Assembly: GCA_046538735.1 (NCBI GenBank)
Contig: JBKHII010000014.1
Location: 1 to 64,000, forward strand
Source: SLST01 sp046538735
GTDB taxonomy: Bacteria; Spirochaetota; Spirochaetia; DSM-27196; SLST01
Length of the DNA: 64,000 nt
Direction of reading: 5' to 3'
Part shown: in pieces, positions 16,467-26,465 of the stretch
Layout: every line of letters begins with the position of its first letter
How positions within the stretch are numbered: position 1 is the first letter of the stretch
Position numbers and translations under genes: made by a program
The notes under the pieces: model-generated
Databases searched by the model: none
Told to the model about the DNA's origin: nothing
Seen by the model: the letters and a program-made list of their open reading frames with translations, nothing else

Positions 16467-17266
16467 CGTGTGTGCTCCTCGCTCCATTCTACACCGAGAT
16501 CCGGGTGCGGAGACCAGGAGGATACCGGGCCGGAGACCTTCTGAGGCTTGCGCCACCGGACCGGTGGCGTCTGGAGCTGCGATCGCCGGACCCGCCGGAT
16601 CGACTCCCGCGGGTGCTCCTTCACCCGGTGTCGGATCATCCGATCGAGGTAGTTCACCGGGAAGAGCGGGCTACCGATCGTGCGCGGGGAGGTGCTCGGC
16701 GTCTGCTCGATCTTCAGCATCTCGGCCTGTCGGTACCATCCGAGCGCCGCGTCGGCGTTCATCACCGAGGCGTAGAGCGGGTTCTCGTCGGTATCGATCT
16801 TGATCGGGTGAGGCCCTGCGAACCGCGGTAACTCTTTGACCAGCAAACGGATACTCTCGGCAAGCGCACCCGGCGTCGGCCTCCAGATCGTCCGCTTGCG
16901 CTCGATGCGCTTCTGTTGTCGCCTCGTGCGCCGTCCGCCTCGCTCGCCCACGTAGTGCGTCATCGCAAGCACCATCTCCACCGACCGGTCGACCAACGTC
17001 TGGATCTGCGACGGGAAGTCGTGGCTCGTGACCGCGCTCACCAGACCGTCGAAGACGAGCTCGCCCGGCAGATCGAGCCTGCGCTTGGCGTAGTAGTGCA
17101 TTGACTCGGTCTGCATGCCCATCCCTTTGCCGCAGTGCTTGCAGACGAAACGCTGGACGGTTCCGTGGGCGATCGTCTCGTAGGTTCCGGCGCGAGCGAG
17201 CCAGTTCGGGGGCGGGCTGTCGGCATTCGGACACGCGGGATTCCTGCAGTATTGAGGTCGTGGCAT
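16463..17266 (-). pseudogene. Transposase-like ORF, probably decayed IS element
   Basis: A 267-residue ORF. The N-terminus has a zinc-ribbon pattern (CRNPACPN ... FVCKHCGKG) and the sequence YETIAHGTVQRFVCKHCG, which I recognise as the start of a group of spirochaetal and planctomycete transposases. The C-terminal part FPVNYLDRMIRHRVKEHPRES also matches that group, and possible catalytic Asp positions are in LVFDGL and IDTDENPLY. The helix-turn-helix region expected between the zinc ribbon and the first Asp seems missing, and the last 40 residues look unlike the family. No terminal inverted repeats or target duplication were found. The stop overlaps the start of the metallo-hydrolase gene, so the reading frame may persist only for translational coupling. 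Family assignment is from memory. Confidence 0.55.
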
Positions 17267-17424
17267 GTAACTCTTTACGGGAGAAAACCGCGTGGTGCTT
17301 CACTTCAGCACGGTCGGTGACATTCTGGATTGCCCGCGCGGGATGGGCGTGGTATCCTAAGCCCCCAGTCGGTCGCCGGCCGATAGCGGCCGATTGATGC
17401 CGCGCAGGCAAGAGGAGGTCGCCG

Positions 17425-19359
17425 GTGCTTCCCAATACCATTCCCAAGCTCCTTCGCCACATCGCAGAGACGTATCCGAGTGGGACCGCGCAGTACATGA
17501 AACGCGACGGTGGTTTCGTCCCACGCTCCTACTCGGAGCTCCGGGACGAGGTCGCGGCGTTTGCGGCCGGGCTGGCAGATTTCGGCGTCGCGCGCGGCGC
17601 GCGCGTCGGTCTGGTTTCCGAGAACCGACCGGAGTGGCTTGTCGCCGACCTTGCCGTTCTCTCGCTCGGCGCGGCGGACGTTCCCAGGGGCAACGACAGT
17701 ACCGCGGAGGAGCTCGCGTTCATACTCGGGGCGACGGCGTGCCGGACGGTCGTCGTGGAGAATCGCGATCAGCTTGCCAAAGTCGCCGGCGTGCGGGACC
17801 GTCTCCCGTCGCTCAAGCAGTTCATCGTCCTCGATCCGTCGTTCGGCGGTGACGACGCGGCTCACGCCGTGTCCGAGTACGGCTCGCTTCTTCGGAGGAT
17901 CGGCGTCGTGCGCTACGAGGAGGTCGTCGCCGCCGGTCGCGACGTGCTCGCGAGGCGACCCGATTTCGTGGAGCACGAGATCGACGCCGGAGACGGCGAA
18001 GACGTGGCCACGATCATCTTTACGAGCGGAACAACCGGAGAGCCCAAGGGCGCGGTACTCACGCAACGCAACTTCATCTACGAGATCGGGTGTATTCCCG
18101 ACCGCATCAACGTCACCCCCGGCGACATCTGGCTCTGCGTACTGCCGGTTTGGCACTCATTCGAGCGGATCATTCAGTACGTAGCCATCGGGAGCGCGTC
18201 GGCCTTGGCCTACTCGAAGCCGATCGGATCGATCATGTTGAGCGATCTCGCCGCGGTACGTCCGCAGTGGATGGCTTCCGTCCCTCGAATCTGGGAAGCG
18301 GTCCGCGCGGGCGTCTATCGGAACGTGAAGCAACAGGGCGGGCTCAAGCTCGTGCTCTTCCGCTTCTTCGTGGCAGTGGGCGGCGCGCACACCGCGCTCA
18401 CGGCGATGCTCCGCGGACTCGTGCCCGACTTCCGGCGACGTTCGCGCGCGACGGATGCCGCACTGGCGATCGTTCCGTGGCTGCTGCTCTGGCCGCTGCG
18501 CGCGCTCGGCAATCTCCTCGTCTTCGGGAAGATCCGGGCGAAGCTCGGCGGACGGTTCATTGCGGGCGTTTCCGGCGGCGGTGCGTTGCCGGCTTCGGTC
18601 GACCGGTTCTTCGGCGCCGCCGGAATCCTGCTGCTCGAAGGCTACGGACTGACCGAGACGAGTCCGGTGATCGCCGTGCGCCGGCAGGATCGTCCGGTTC
18701 CCGGGACCGTGGGCGACCCACTCCCGGAGACGGAATGCCGGATCGTCGGCGAGGACGGGACGGTTCTGCCGGCCGGGCAGATGGGAGTCATCCACGTTCG
18801 TGGTCCGCAGGTCATGCGCGGGTACTACGAGCGGCCGGAGGCGACTGCGGCGATCGTGGACGAAGACGGCTGGCTTAATACGGGCGACTTGGGCATGTTC
18901 AGCCACCGGGGCGAGCTGAAGATCACCGGCCGTGCGAAGGACACGATCGTCCTTCTCGGTGGCGAGAACATTGAGCCGGTCCCGATCGAGCAGAAGATCA
19001 CCGAGAGCGAGTACATCGATACGGCCGTCGTCGTGGGCCAGGATCAGAAGTATCTGGGCGCGCTCGTGCTGCCGAACCGGGAGGCGATCGAAGGCTACGC
19101 GGACGTGAACCACGTGCCGTACGAGTCGTACGAAGACCTGCTCGAGAACGAGGCGATCCTGGAGCTCGTGGACGGGGAAATCAACAGCCGCGTCAACGCG
19201 AAGAACGGTTTCAAGGGATTCGAGCGCGTCTTCCGATTCGCGCTCCTCCCGACCTTGTTCGAGGTCGGGCTCGAGCTCTCGGCGAAGCAGGAGGTCAAGC
19301 GTCACGTAGTTGCCGATCGCTATGCGAAGGAGATCAAGAGCTTGTTTTCGATGGAGTAA
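17425..19359 (+). CDS. Long-chain acyl-CoA synthetase (AMP-forming)
   Basis: A 644-residue ANL-superfamily enzyme that activates fatty acids with ATP and CoA. The phosphate-binding loop TIIFTSGTTGEPKG is present, as are the GYGLTETSPV adenine motif, the WLNTGDLG hinge-region Asp and the KDTIVLLGGENIEPVPIE motif. The catalytic Lys near the end lies in FKGFERVFRFALL. The first 60 residues are typical of spirochaetal and bacterial FACS that lack a signal. The start is a GTG at 17425 preceded by the strong ribosome binding site AGAGGAGG. The gene stands alone between two reverse-strand blocks. Confidence 0.92.
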   Translation: MLPNTIPKLLRHIAETYPSGTAQYMKRDGGFVPRSYSELRDEVAAFAAGLADFGVARGARVGLVSENRPEWLVADLAVLSLGAADVPRGNDSTAEELAFILGATACRTVVVENRDQLAKVAGVRDRLPSLKQFIVLDPSFGGDDAAHAVSEYGSLLRRIGVVRYEEVVAAGRDVLARRPDFVEHEIDAGDGEDVATIIFTSGTTGEPKGAVLTQRNFIYEIGCIPDRINVTPGDIWLCVLPVWHSFERIIQYVAIGSASALAYSKPIGSIMLSDLAAVRPQWMASVPRIWEAVRAGVYRNVKQQGGLKLVLFRFFVAVGGAHTALTAMLRGLVPDFRRRSRATDAALAIVPWLLLWPLRALGNLLVFGKIRAKLGGRFIAGVSGGGALPASVDRFFGAAGILLLEGYGLTETSPVIAVRRQDRPVPGTVGDPLPETECRIVGEDGTVLPAGQMGVIHVRGPQVMRGYYERPEATAAIVDEDGWLNTGDLGMFSHRGELKITGRAKDTIVLLGGENIEPVPIEQKITESEYIDTAVVVGQDQKYLGALVLPNREAIEGYADVNHVPYESYEDLLENEAILELVDGEINSRVNAKNGFKGFERVFRFALLPTLFEVGLELSAKQEVKRHVVADRYAKEIKSLFSME

Positions 19360-19379
19360 GGTCGACGGTTACTCGCGCG

Positions 19380-19898
19380 CTACCATCGGTCGAAGCGCAC
19401 GATGTCGGTGAGGGCGAGCCGCTTCTTCCTGGTCGCGGCGAGATCGTCGTCCCGCGCGGGAAACCCGATCGGCAGCAGCTCCACGATTTCGATCTCGTGG
19501 GGGATCCCGAGCGCCGTCCGAACCGTGTCTGCGCTGAACCCGCCGATCCAGCACGTTCCCAGGCCTTCCTCGACCGCGGCCAGCGTGATGTGATCGAGCG
19601 CGATCGCCACGTCGATCACGTAGGCAGGCTGGCCGCAGCGCATCAGGCGCTTATCGGTCTCCGCGCAGGCAACGATCACGACCGGAGCCGATCCAACGAA
19701 CTCGGCACCGGCCGCCTCGGCGAGTCGCGCGCGGAGCGCGGCGTCGCGCACGACGATGAAGCGCCACTCCTGCTCGTTCCTCGCCGACGGCGCGAGCCTC
19801 GCAGCGTCCATCACGCGGTCGAGTATCTCCTGCGGGATGTCTTGCGCCTTGAACGCGCGGACGCTCTTGCGGGACTCGATCGCCTCTCGCACCGTCAT
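19380..19898 (-). CDS. Nitroreductase-family flavoprotein
   Basis: A 172-residue FMN-dependent NAD(P)H oxidoreductase. The N-terminal VREAIESRKSVRAFKAQDI and the following LAPSARNEQEWRFIVV are the FMN phosphate-binding and nitroreductase signature segments; a second cluster GLGTCWIGGF contacts the flavin. The length is on the short side of the family. I chose the ATG at 19898 (MTVREAI) over one five codons upstream. No good ribosome binding site is visible for either. It lies 42 bases downstream of the SlyD gene on the same strand and may be co-transcribed with it. The physiological substrate is unknown. Confidence 0.88.
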   Translation of the reverse strand: MTVREAIESRKSVRAFKAQDIPQEILDRVMDAARLAPSARNEQEWRFIVVRDAALRARLAEAAGAEFVGSAPVVIVACAETDKRLMRCGQPAYVIDVAIALDHITLAAVEEGLGTCWIGGFSADTVRTALGIPHEIEIVELLPIGFPARDDDLAATRKKRLALTDIVRFDRW

Positions 19899-19940
19899 GG
19901 GGCAATCGTACACGATGGAACGTGACCGCGCAAACCGGAC

Positions 19941-20423
19941 TCAGTGTTGCGGCGAGTCGGGTGTGTGCACGTGGCCGTGCTCGAGCTCTTCGCCGCTGGC
20001 TTCCCGGACGTCGTTGACCGTGACGTCGAAGTGGAGCGTCTGACCGGCGAGCGGGTGGTTCGCATCCAGCTTGACTTCTTCGTCGTCGACATCGACCAGC
20101 GTAACGACCTGCTGATTCCCTTCCTTGTCCTGCGCGGCGAACTGCATCCCGACTTCAAGGTCGCCGTCCGGCATGCTCGAGCGGGGAACCGTGAAGACGA
20201 GCTGATCGTGGCGCTCGCCGTATCCCTTCTCCGGCTGGACGGTCGTCTCGACCGTGTCTCCCACGTCCTTTCCTTCAAGCGCGTCCTCAAGCCCTTCCAC
20301 GATGTTGCTGTGTCCGTGAAGGTAGGCGAGGTCGCCGTGGTTCTCCGACGAGTCGATCACATTGCCGTTGGGGTCCTTGAGCGTATAGGCGATGGTTACA
20401 ACCCGATCATGTGCTACTTCCAT
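19941..20423 (-). CDS. slyD: SlyD-type FKBP peptidyl-prolyl isomerase
   Basis: A 160-residue cytoplasmic prolyl isomerase and chaperone. The FKBP domain (VVTIAYTLKDPNGNVIDSS at the start, GYGERHDQLVFTVPR in the middle) is interrupted by the insert-in-flap chaperone domain (residues about 75-125), as in SlyD. The C-terminal LEHGHVHTPDSPQH is a shortened His-rich metal-binding tail compared with E. coli SlyD. ATG at 20423 follows GTAAGGAGTTCTC, a good ribosome binding site. It is divergent from the TamB gene. Confidence 0.93.
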   Translation of the reverse strand: MEVAHDRVVTIAYTLKDPNGNVIDSSENHGDLAYLHGHSNIVEGLEDALEGKDVGDTVETTVQPEKGYGERHDQLVFTVPRSSMPDGDLEVGMQFAAQDKEGNQQVVTLVDVDDEEVKLDANHPLAGQTLHFDVTVNDVREASGEELEHGHVHTPDSPQH

Positions 20424-20581
20424 GAGAACTCCTTACCCACAACCTACTAGCTCCTTCTCCGAGGAACAAGGCGAACCCGCACACGCTTTCTTTGGCCTTG
20501 GCCCGTACTTCTGCATACGTTTGTGGTAGGAGGTGCTTCGTCAACGGAATCGAACCCCTACGAAGGGATCAGCGACTCTCA

Positions 20582-23500
20582 TTGCGACGAACACTCTGGA
20601 TCGTCCCCGTGATCCTCAGCGTCTTCGCGCTGTCCGGGCTCTACGTCGCGCGCTGGGCAATCGTCGGCGGCCTTGCGCGGCGGGTTATCGAGCGCTCGAT
20701 AGAACAGATGGTCGGCAACGACCTGGATATCAGCGTCGGCTCGATTGAAGGGACGATCGTGCGAGATATACGCGTTCGCGATGTGACGACCGAGCGCCCG
20801 GCTCGAGGCGGGCCGATCCGCTCGATCGCGGTGGCGGACGCGCACGTGACCTATCATCTCGCGGACGTATTCACGGTTCTCGCCGCGGTGGGCGTGCCGG
20901 TGCTCCGTGACATGCCGGCCTTCGAGTCGGAACGAACGCGAGAACGTCTCGGATGGCTCTCCGAGTCCCCCGTCGATCCGGCGGCGGTTACCCATCATCT
21001 CGCCGGAGCGCTGCCGCTCGAGATCACCCTCGCAGCCGAGGGAAGCGTCCGCCTCGCCCTCGAGCCGGCAGGCTCAACGACAAGGCCCGGCAGTACCCAA
21101 CCGACCTTCGTTGCGTTCGCCCTGCGCGCGGCGGCTTCCGAATCCGAGGATCCGCTGGTGACGATCGCGCTCTCCGAGATCTCTTCGCCGTGGTGGCCGA
21201 CCGACGAAGAGCGCGCGCTGCGAATCGATCTCGATGCCTCGCCCGGACGGCTTGCGCTTCGTACGCCGGCGGATGGCAGGAGCGAGGGCGTATCGCTGAG
21301 CGCGACGCTCGAAAGCACGATGCACGAAGGCCGGCCGACGATCGTGGCTTCGGATGCAGGGCTCAACGTGGGGCCGCTCGGCGTGCTGGTCGTCGCGGGA
21401 GACTCCTCGGCGGAGCTCTCGATCAGAATCCCGAGCTTTGAAGGCGTGCGAAGGATCGTCGGGAGATTCGTCGACCTCCCACCCGTCGTCCCGGGAGAGC
21501 TCTCCGTGTCTGCGAGGGCGGAGCGACGGGTCGACGATCGCGCGCCGGGCGACCTCCGTCCGCTCGCGGACGTGCTCCTCTCCGCGCCGGGGGATCTCCT
21601 CGATCTCGCTCGTCTTCGGCTGGAGGCCGACGCTGCCGACTGGAGGCTGTGGGCGGTCGATCTGGACAGGGCGCGTGCGGATGTTGCGTGGGAGGCAGGA
21701 GAGCTCACGATCGGTGATCTGTCGCTCGCGAGCGGTGCGACCGAGCTCGCGGTCGCCGGACGTGCGCCCGTTCCGCTCGCTACGCGTGACGCCGAAGCCC
21801 CGGCGGCGGTTCCGTCCGGCGGGGTGACCGGATCCATAGGCGGCACGTTCGTCGCCCGCGATCCTCCCGCAGTCCTGGCGACGCTTGTGCGACTCGGCGT
21901 GATCTCCCCGCTGCCCGCAGGCTTCGCTCCGGGCAGGCGCGTTGAGGCGAGCTTCGAGCTGAGCGGGGACGCGGCGCGCCCGCGGATCGCGGCGAACGCG
22001 GAGGTCGAGGGGGCCACGGTCGCAGGGTACGATGTGGACTCCGCTCGGGTACGGGCGCAGCTGGTCGGAGACGAGGTGCGGGTGCCCTCGTTCGTGATCT
22101 CGGCCGGCGAGACTACGGTGCGGGCGACCGCGACGGTGCAGCGGGAGGGGCCGTCTCCAGCGCGGTACGAGGCGCGCGCAAGCGCGACCGGCCTGGAGGC
22201 GAAGACCGGAGTCGTGCGGGACGCGACCCTGTCGGTGAGCGGCGACGCATCGTCCGTGACGGTAGGCGAGATCACGACGGCGCTCGAGCTCGACAACCTC
22301 CGTGACGCGGTATCCGTCCGACTCGTCCGACCGTTCGATCTGGAGTGGGATACCGACGGTATCACCGTGAGCGAGCTCGTGCTCACGACCGATCTCGGCG
22401 AGATCACCGGGCGCGGCAGCCTCTCAGGCGGCGAGGTCGACGCCGAGGTCGTCGCCGAGGGAGTCCCCCTCGCCGCTGCGCTGCGGCTGACCGGCTCGGG
22501 CGTGGACGCCCGGACGGCGAACGGGACGATCTCACTCCGCGCTCGCGTTGAAGGTTCGCCCGATGCTCCGGAGTTCCGACTCGCGCTCGATGGTGAATCG
22601 CTTGCTCTCGAGGGCAGTCCGGTCGCGGCTCGCCTCGCGATCGCTCAGTCGGACGGCGTGCTGCGGGTGGATGAGCTCCGCGTGAACGCGGCGGAGTACG
22701 GCCGGATCTCGGGTGTAGGCACGCTGCCGATCTCGGTAACCCGGAGCGGGATCGAGGTGACGCAAAGCGGAGACGATCGCTTCGTCGTGAGCGCCGAGGC
22801 GGCCCGGCTGTTCGCGCTGCTTCCAATCGGCGGGTCGTCGCCGTGGGATCGGCCGCCATGGAGCGAGGCGGCGGTTGACCTGACGGCCCGGCTCGAGGGG
22901 AACCGCGTCGCCGGACAGGTCGCGATCTCCGGACTACGCTCGGACGCCGAGCTCACGATTGCCGGAATCGAACCGATCACCGAGATCGGCTTGGACGCCG
23001 CCGTCTCACTCGAGGATGACGGCCGCGTGGGGCTCGAGGCGACGATGGCCTCGGGCGAGCACGAGCTGGCGAGCGCGACCGGCACTCTCGGCGGTGAGCG
23101 TGCGGGCCTTGCCGCCGAGATCGATCTTCCGCTCGCGCGCCTGTCGCACCTCGTTCCAGAGGTGTCGCTTCTCGGGGGGCGTGCGACGGGATCCTTCGAT
23201 CTCAACCGGGACGGCGCGAACGATTCGGCGTTCACGGGCGAGGTGGTCGTGGAGGAAGGACTCGTGAAGGTATCGCCCACGGTTCCAACGCTCTCTTCAG
23301 TGAACGCGCGTGCGACCTACGCCGACGGCGCCTTCGTAATCGAAGAGGTGTCCGCGCTGATGGGAGGGGCACCGGTGACCGCGAGCGGCCGATACGGCCC
23401 GGACGAGTCCGGGGACTCAACGTTCGAGGTGAGCGTAACGGGCGAGAGTGTCCTGCTCGCCCGCTCACCCGATCTCCGGGCCCGAGCGGACGTGGACGCG

Positions 23501-24319
23501 ACCTGGCGATCGAGCGAGGCGTCGACCTCGGTCAACGGATCCGCCGTCGTTACGGACGTGCTCTACACGAGACCCGTAGAGCTCTTCTCGCTCGGTACGG
23601 GCGCTGCGTCGCCGAACCAGGAGTTCACGTTGTTCCAGATCGAGTCCGATTGGGCGCGATCGGTCGATCTGAATCTGCGAGTCACGGCAGACCGATCGAT
23701 CGTCGTGCGCAACAACTTGTACGACGGGACGCTCTCCGCGGATCTGACGCTCGGCGGCACCGCCGCCGTGCCTCGACCGCAGGGCAGGCTCTTCGCGAGC
23801 TCGGGCACGATCATGTTTCCAACAGCCGAGCTCGCCGTGGAGCAACTCGAGGTGCTCTTTCCCTCGGACGTATCGTTCGCGCCCGAGCTGCGGCTTCAGG
23901 CGGTCACGGACGTGCAGGGGTTCGAGATGGCAGTGACGGTTGACGGCCAGATCCCGGGCGTGCAGGTCTCGATCGTCTCGTCTCCGCCGCTTCCGACCGA
24001 CGAGGCGCTGCTCCTGCTCACGACGGGCAGGCGGGTCGAAGACCTTACGTTCTCCGGTGAGGTGTCGGACACGCTGACCGCGGTGGGAACGGTCGTGGGC
24101 AGGAGCTTCGTCACCACGCTCTCGCGCTCGCTCGAGGAGGAGGAAGGCTTCTTTGAGCGGCTCGAGTTCGAAGTCAAGCGGAGTCGGTCGAGCGGGCTCA
24201 TCGGCGATATCGACGTGGAGTATCAGCTGACCGAGGACGCTCCGTGGTATCTCCTCTTCGATCGGCAGGAGGATGAGACGTATCGTGTTCAGGTGGCGTG
24301 GAGACTATGGGTAGACTGA
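20582..24319 (+). CDS. tamB: TamB-like inner-membrane protein (AsmA/DUF490 family, lipid/OMP transport)
   Basis: A roughly 1245-residue protein with one N-terminal membrane anchor (LWIVPVILSVFALSGLYVARW), followed by a very long region of beta-strand repeats with short alternating hydrophobic patches. This is the pattern of TamB, which forms a hydrophobic groove bridging the two membranes. The C-terminal 300 residues hold the family domain (VRNNLYDGTLSADLTLGGT, GTIMFPTAEL, LLLLTTGRR, YRVQVAWRLW). The start is uncertain: the frame opens at a TTG at 20492 with no ribosome binding site; I prefer the TTG at 20582, which lies 13 bases after AAGGGA and places the anchor at the N-terminus. The stop overlaps the next gene, an Omp85 protein, by 13 bases. 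TamA/TamB pairing fits this layout. Confidence 0.88.
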   Translation: MRRTLWIVPVILSVFALSGLYVARWAIVGGLARRVIERSIEQMVGNDLDISVGSIEGTIVRDIRVRDVTTERPARGGPIRSIAVADAHVTYHLADVFTVLAAVGVPVLRDMPAFESERTRERLGWLSESPVDPAAVTHHLAGALPLEITLAAEGSVRLALEPAGSTTRPGSTQPTFVAFALRAAASESEDPLVTIALSEISSPWWPTDEERALRIDLDASPGRLALRTPADGRSEGVSLSATLESTMHEGRPTIVASDAGLNVGPLGVLVVAGDSSAELSIRIPSFEGVRRIVGRFVDLPPVVPGELSVSARAERRVDDRAPGDLRPLADVLLSAPGDLLDLARLRLEADAADWRLWAVDLDRARADVAWEAGELTIGDLSLASGATELAVAGRAPVPLATRDAEAPAAVPSGGVTGSIGGTFVARDPPAVLATLVRLGVISPLPAGFAPGRRVEASFELSGDAARPRIAANAEVEGATVAGYDVDSARVRAQLVGDEVRVPSFVISAGETTVRATATVQREGPSPARYEARASATGLEAKTGVVRDATLSVSGDASSVTVGEITTALELDNLRDAVSVRLVRPFDLEWDTDGITVSELVLTTDLGEITGRGSLSGGEVDAEVVAEGVPLAAALRLTGSGVDARTANGTISLRARVEGSPDAPEFRLALDGESLALEGSPVAARLAIAQSDGVLRVDELRVNAAEYGRISGVGTLPISVTRSGIEVTQSGDDRFVVSAEAARLFALLPIGGSSPWDRPPWSEAAVDLTARLEGNRVAGQVAISGLRSDAELTIAGIEPITEIGLDAAVSLEDDGRVGLEATMASGEHELASATGTLGGERAGLAAEIDLPLARLSHLVPEVSLLGGRATGSFDLNRDGANDSAFTGEVVVEEGLVKVSPTVPTLSSVNARATYADGAFVIEEVSALMGGAPVTASGRYGPDESGDSTFEVSVTGESVLLARSPDLRARADVDATWRSSEASTSVNGSAVVTDVLYTRPVELFSLGTGAASPNQEFTLFQIESDWARSVDLNLRVTADRSIVVRNNLYDGTLSADLTLGGTAAVPRPQGRLFASSGTIMFPTAELAVEQLEVLFPSDVSFAPELRLQAVTDVQGFEMAVTVDGQIPGVQVSIVSSPPLPTDEALLLLTTGRRVEDLTFSGEVSDTLTAVGTVVGRSFVTTLSRSLEEEEGFFERLEFEVKRSRSSGLIGDIDVEYQLTEDAPWYLLFDRQEDETYRVQVAWRLWVD

Positions 24320-26454
24320 GCTTTCTGTCGCTCGTCGCGTATTTTCTCGTCGTGCCGTCGGTCCTGGCTCAAGACGCAGGGGAACGTGACGGAGCACCGC
24401 TCGACACGACTCCGGACGCTCCGACCGGCGGGCCGGCGATTGTCTTTGACGGGAACGATACTTTCACCGACGACGTGCTGCTCGGTGCCGCCGCACGCGA
24501 GCTCCGCGGCATTCGCCGCGGCGAGGGTAGTCCGGCGGATCTCGTGGACGCCGCGTACACGATCGAGACGTGGTACGCCGACCAGGGGTTCCCGGATGCG
24601 AACGTACGAGTTCGGATGGTCAACGAGCTTCCCGGCGCTCCCGACCAGACGGTTGCCGATGTCGACGACTTTGGCATGGTCGACCGCGTCGATTTTCTCG
24701 TCGCCGAGGGGCAGCGGCTCTACCTCGGACGAGTCGAGTTCGAGGGAAACAACGCCTTCGCAGACGCGGTGCTCGAGCAGTACGTGCCGCGGCGGGGCGG
24801 CGCGATTCTCGGCGCCGGCCGGCCGCTCTTCCGGCCGGGCGACGTGGGGACGATCACCGACAACGTCAGGCTGCACTATCTCCTTGCCGGTTATCTCCGT
24901 GTTCGCCTGGAGGAACCGCGAACGACTCGCGACGGAAACCAGGTGAACGTGACGATCACGATCGAGGAGGGACGACTCTACACGATCGAGACGATACGGA
25001 TCGAGGGGATCGACGAGCTGTCCGAGTCGCTCGCGCAGGAGGTCGGCCGGGCGGCCCCGGAAACCGGCGTGCCGTATACCGAGCGGAGAGCCTCCGACGG
25101 AGCGAACGCAATCGAGCGTCTACTCGGACAACACGGGTATCTTACCGATGTCCGATACGAGCTCGTTCCGGACGACGAGGAGGCTACCGTCGCCGTTCGG
25201 TATCGCTTTGATCCGGGCGATCGGGCCTACCTCGGTTCGATCAGGGTCGAGGCCGCCGGAGACGAGCCTCTGCGGGTCATGCCGGCGATCGTGAGGCACC
25301 GGTTTCCGCTCGCTCCGGGCGAGCCGATCGATCTCACTCTTGTGAACGAAGGGCGGCAGCGGCTCTACCAGACCGGGCTCTTTCGCGTTGTCTCCACCGA
25401 GCTGCGGGAAGCGGGAGGCGACGATGCGTCGGCCGAGACGACCCCGGACGGTCGAGTCGTCGATCTCGTCGTGACGCTCGAGGAGGATCGAAACCGATAC
25501 GTGGAGCTGGCCGCCGGGTGGAGCAGCGTTGAGCAGATACTGGGATCGATCGAGTACGTAGACCGCAACGTGCTCGGAACCGGGCGGCTGTGGGGTGTTG
25601 AGGCGTCCGGAAGCCTCCGGGGATATCGCTTCTCGACTCGTGTGGTGGATCGGATCGTGCTTGGCCTGGGCAGTCTGCTCTCCTTCCGCATCGAGCATGC
25701 GTATCGGATTCGCGAGGCGTTCCGCGATCGATCAACCGCGGCGGATCTGCGCGCGGAGATTCGACTCGCGGAGGAGCTCCGCGTGGCTGCCGACTACCAG
25801 TTTTCTATCTCGAACATCGTGGACCTGTCGGACGACGGGGGAGGCGAGAGCACGCTCCGGCGAGTGAGCACGCTCGCCGGTATCCTCTCATGGAACACCG
25901 TGGACGATCCGCTGCTCCCGATGCACGGCAGCGTCGCGGAGCTCGGCACGGAGATCACCGGTTCCATCCTGGGCTCGCAACTCGACTACGTTCGGGCCGA
26001 TCTCTCGCTCGCGCGTCACTTCGTCCGCGGAACGGAGATCACGCTCACCCTGGCGGCACGGGGAACCGCGATTCTGCCGTTCGGTGTGGCGGAGATACCG
26101 ATCTCCGAGCGGCTCTACGCGGGCGGCACCGACTCGGTACGCTCCTTTCCGCTCGATCAGCTTAGCCCGACCGACGCGAGCGGCAACCCGGTCGGCGGTC
26201 TGACGCGGATCGAAGCCACCGCGGAGGCGCGCCTGGGACTGAGCGAGTCGCTGTTCGCGGCGTTCTTCTACGACGTGGGAATGGTCGCTGCCGACGCGCT
26301 CTCGCTTGCGACGCCCGGTCACGGAATCGGGCTCGGCGTCCGGTACCGGCTGCCGGTGGGACCGGTTCGCCTGGACGTCGCGGTGAATCCCGGTCCTACC
26401 TTCGCCGCCGAGGCACCGTGGGCGTTCCACTTTTCGATCGGCGCAGGATTCTAG
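24307..26454 (+). CDS. Omp85-family outer-membrane protein, TamA-like
   Basis: A 715-residue outer-membrane beta-barrel protein. A signal sequence ends at VPSVLAQ. POTRA-like repeats follow (GNDTFTDDVLLGAAAREL, GRVEFEGNNAFADAVLEQ, ETIRIEGIDELSESLAQE, GSIRVEA). The C-terminal 350 residues form the 16-strand barrel with the RSFPLDQLSP segment, which corresponds to the lid-loop (V)RGF-type motif of Omp85 proteins. It ends in FHFSIGAGF with the terminal aromatic. The ATG at 24307 overlaps the TamB stop by 13 bases. The position directly after TamB argues for the TamA role, not BamA, but only phylogeny could settle it. Confidence 0.88.
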   Translation: MGRLSFLSLVAYFLVVPSVLAQDAGERDGAPLDTTPDAPTGGPAIVFDGNDTFTDDVLLGAAARELRGIRRGEGSPADLVDAAYTIETWYADQGFPDANVRVRMVNELPGAPDQTVADVDDFGMVDRVDFLVAEGQRLYLGRVEFEGNNAFADAVLEQYVPRRGGAILGAGRPLFRPGDVGTITDNVRLHYLLAGYLRVRLEEPRTTRDGNQVNVTITIEEGRLYTIETIRIEGIDELSESLAQEVGRAAPETGVPYTERRASDGANAIERLLGQHGYLTDVRYELVPDDEEATVAVRYRFDPGDRAYLGSIRVEAAGDEPLRVMPAIVRHRFPLAPGEPIDLTLVNEGRQRLYQTGLFRVVSTELREAGGDDASAETTPDGRVVDLVVTLEEDRNRYVELAAGWSSVEQILGSIEYVDRNVLGTGRLWGVEASGSLRGYRFSTRVVDRIVLGLGSLLSFRIEHAYRIREAFRDRSTAADLRAEIRLAEELRVAADYQFSISNIVDLSDDGGGESTLRRVSTLAGILSWNTVDDPLLPMHGSVAELGTEITGSILGSQLDYVRADLSLARHFVRGTEITLTLAARGTAILPFGVAEIPISERLYAGGTDSVRSFPLDQLSPTDASGNPVGGLTRIEATAEARLGLSESLFAAFFYDVGMVAADALSLATPGHGIGLGVRYRLPVGPVRLDVAVNPGPTFAAEAPWAFHFSIGAGF

Positions 26455-26465
26455 GGGGGTACGCG

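Noticed and set aside
20995..22407. 470-codon reverse ORF opposite the TamB gene
   Set aside because: Ser/Arg/Thr-rich antisense shadow; the forward strand has a convincing TamB frame over the whole interval.
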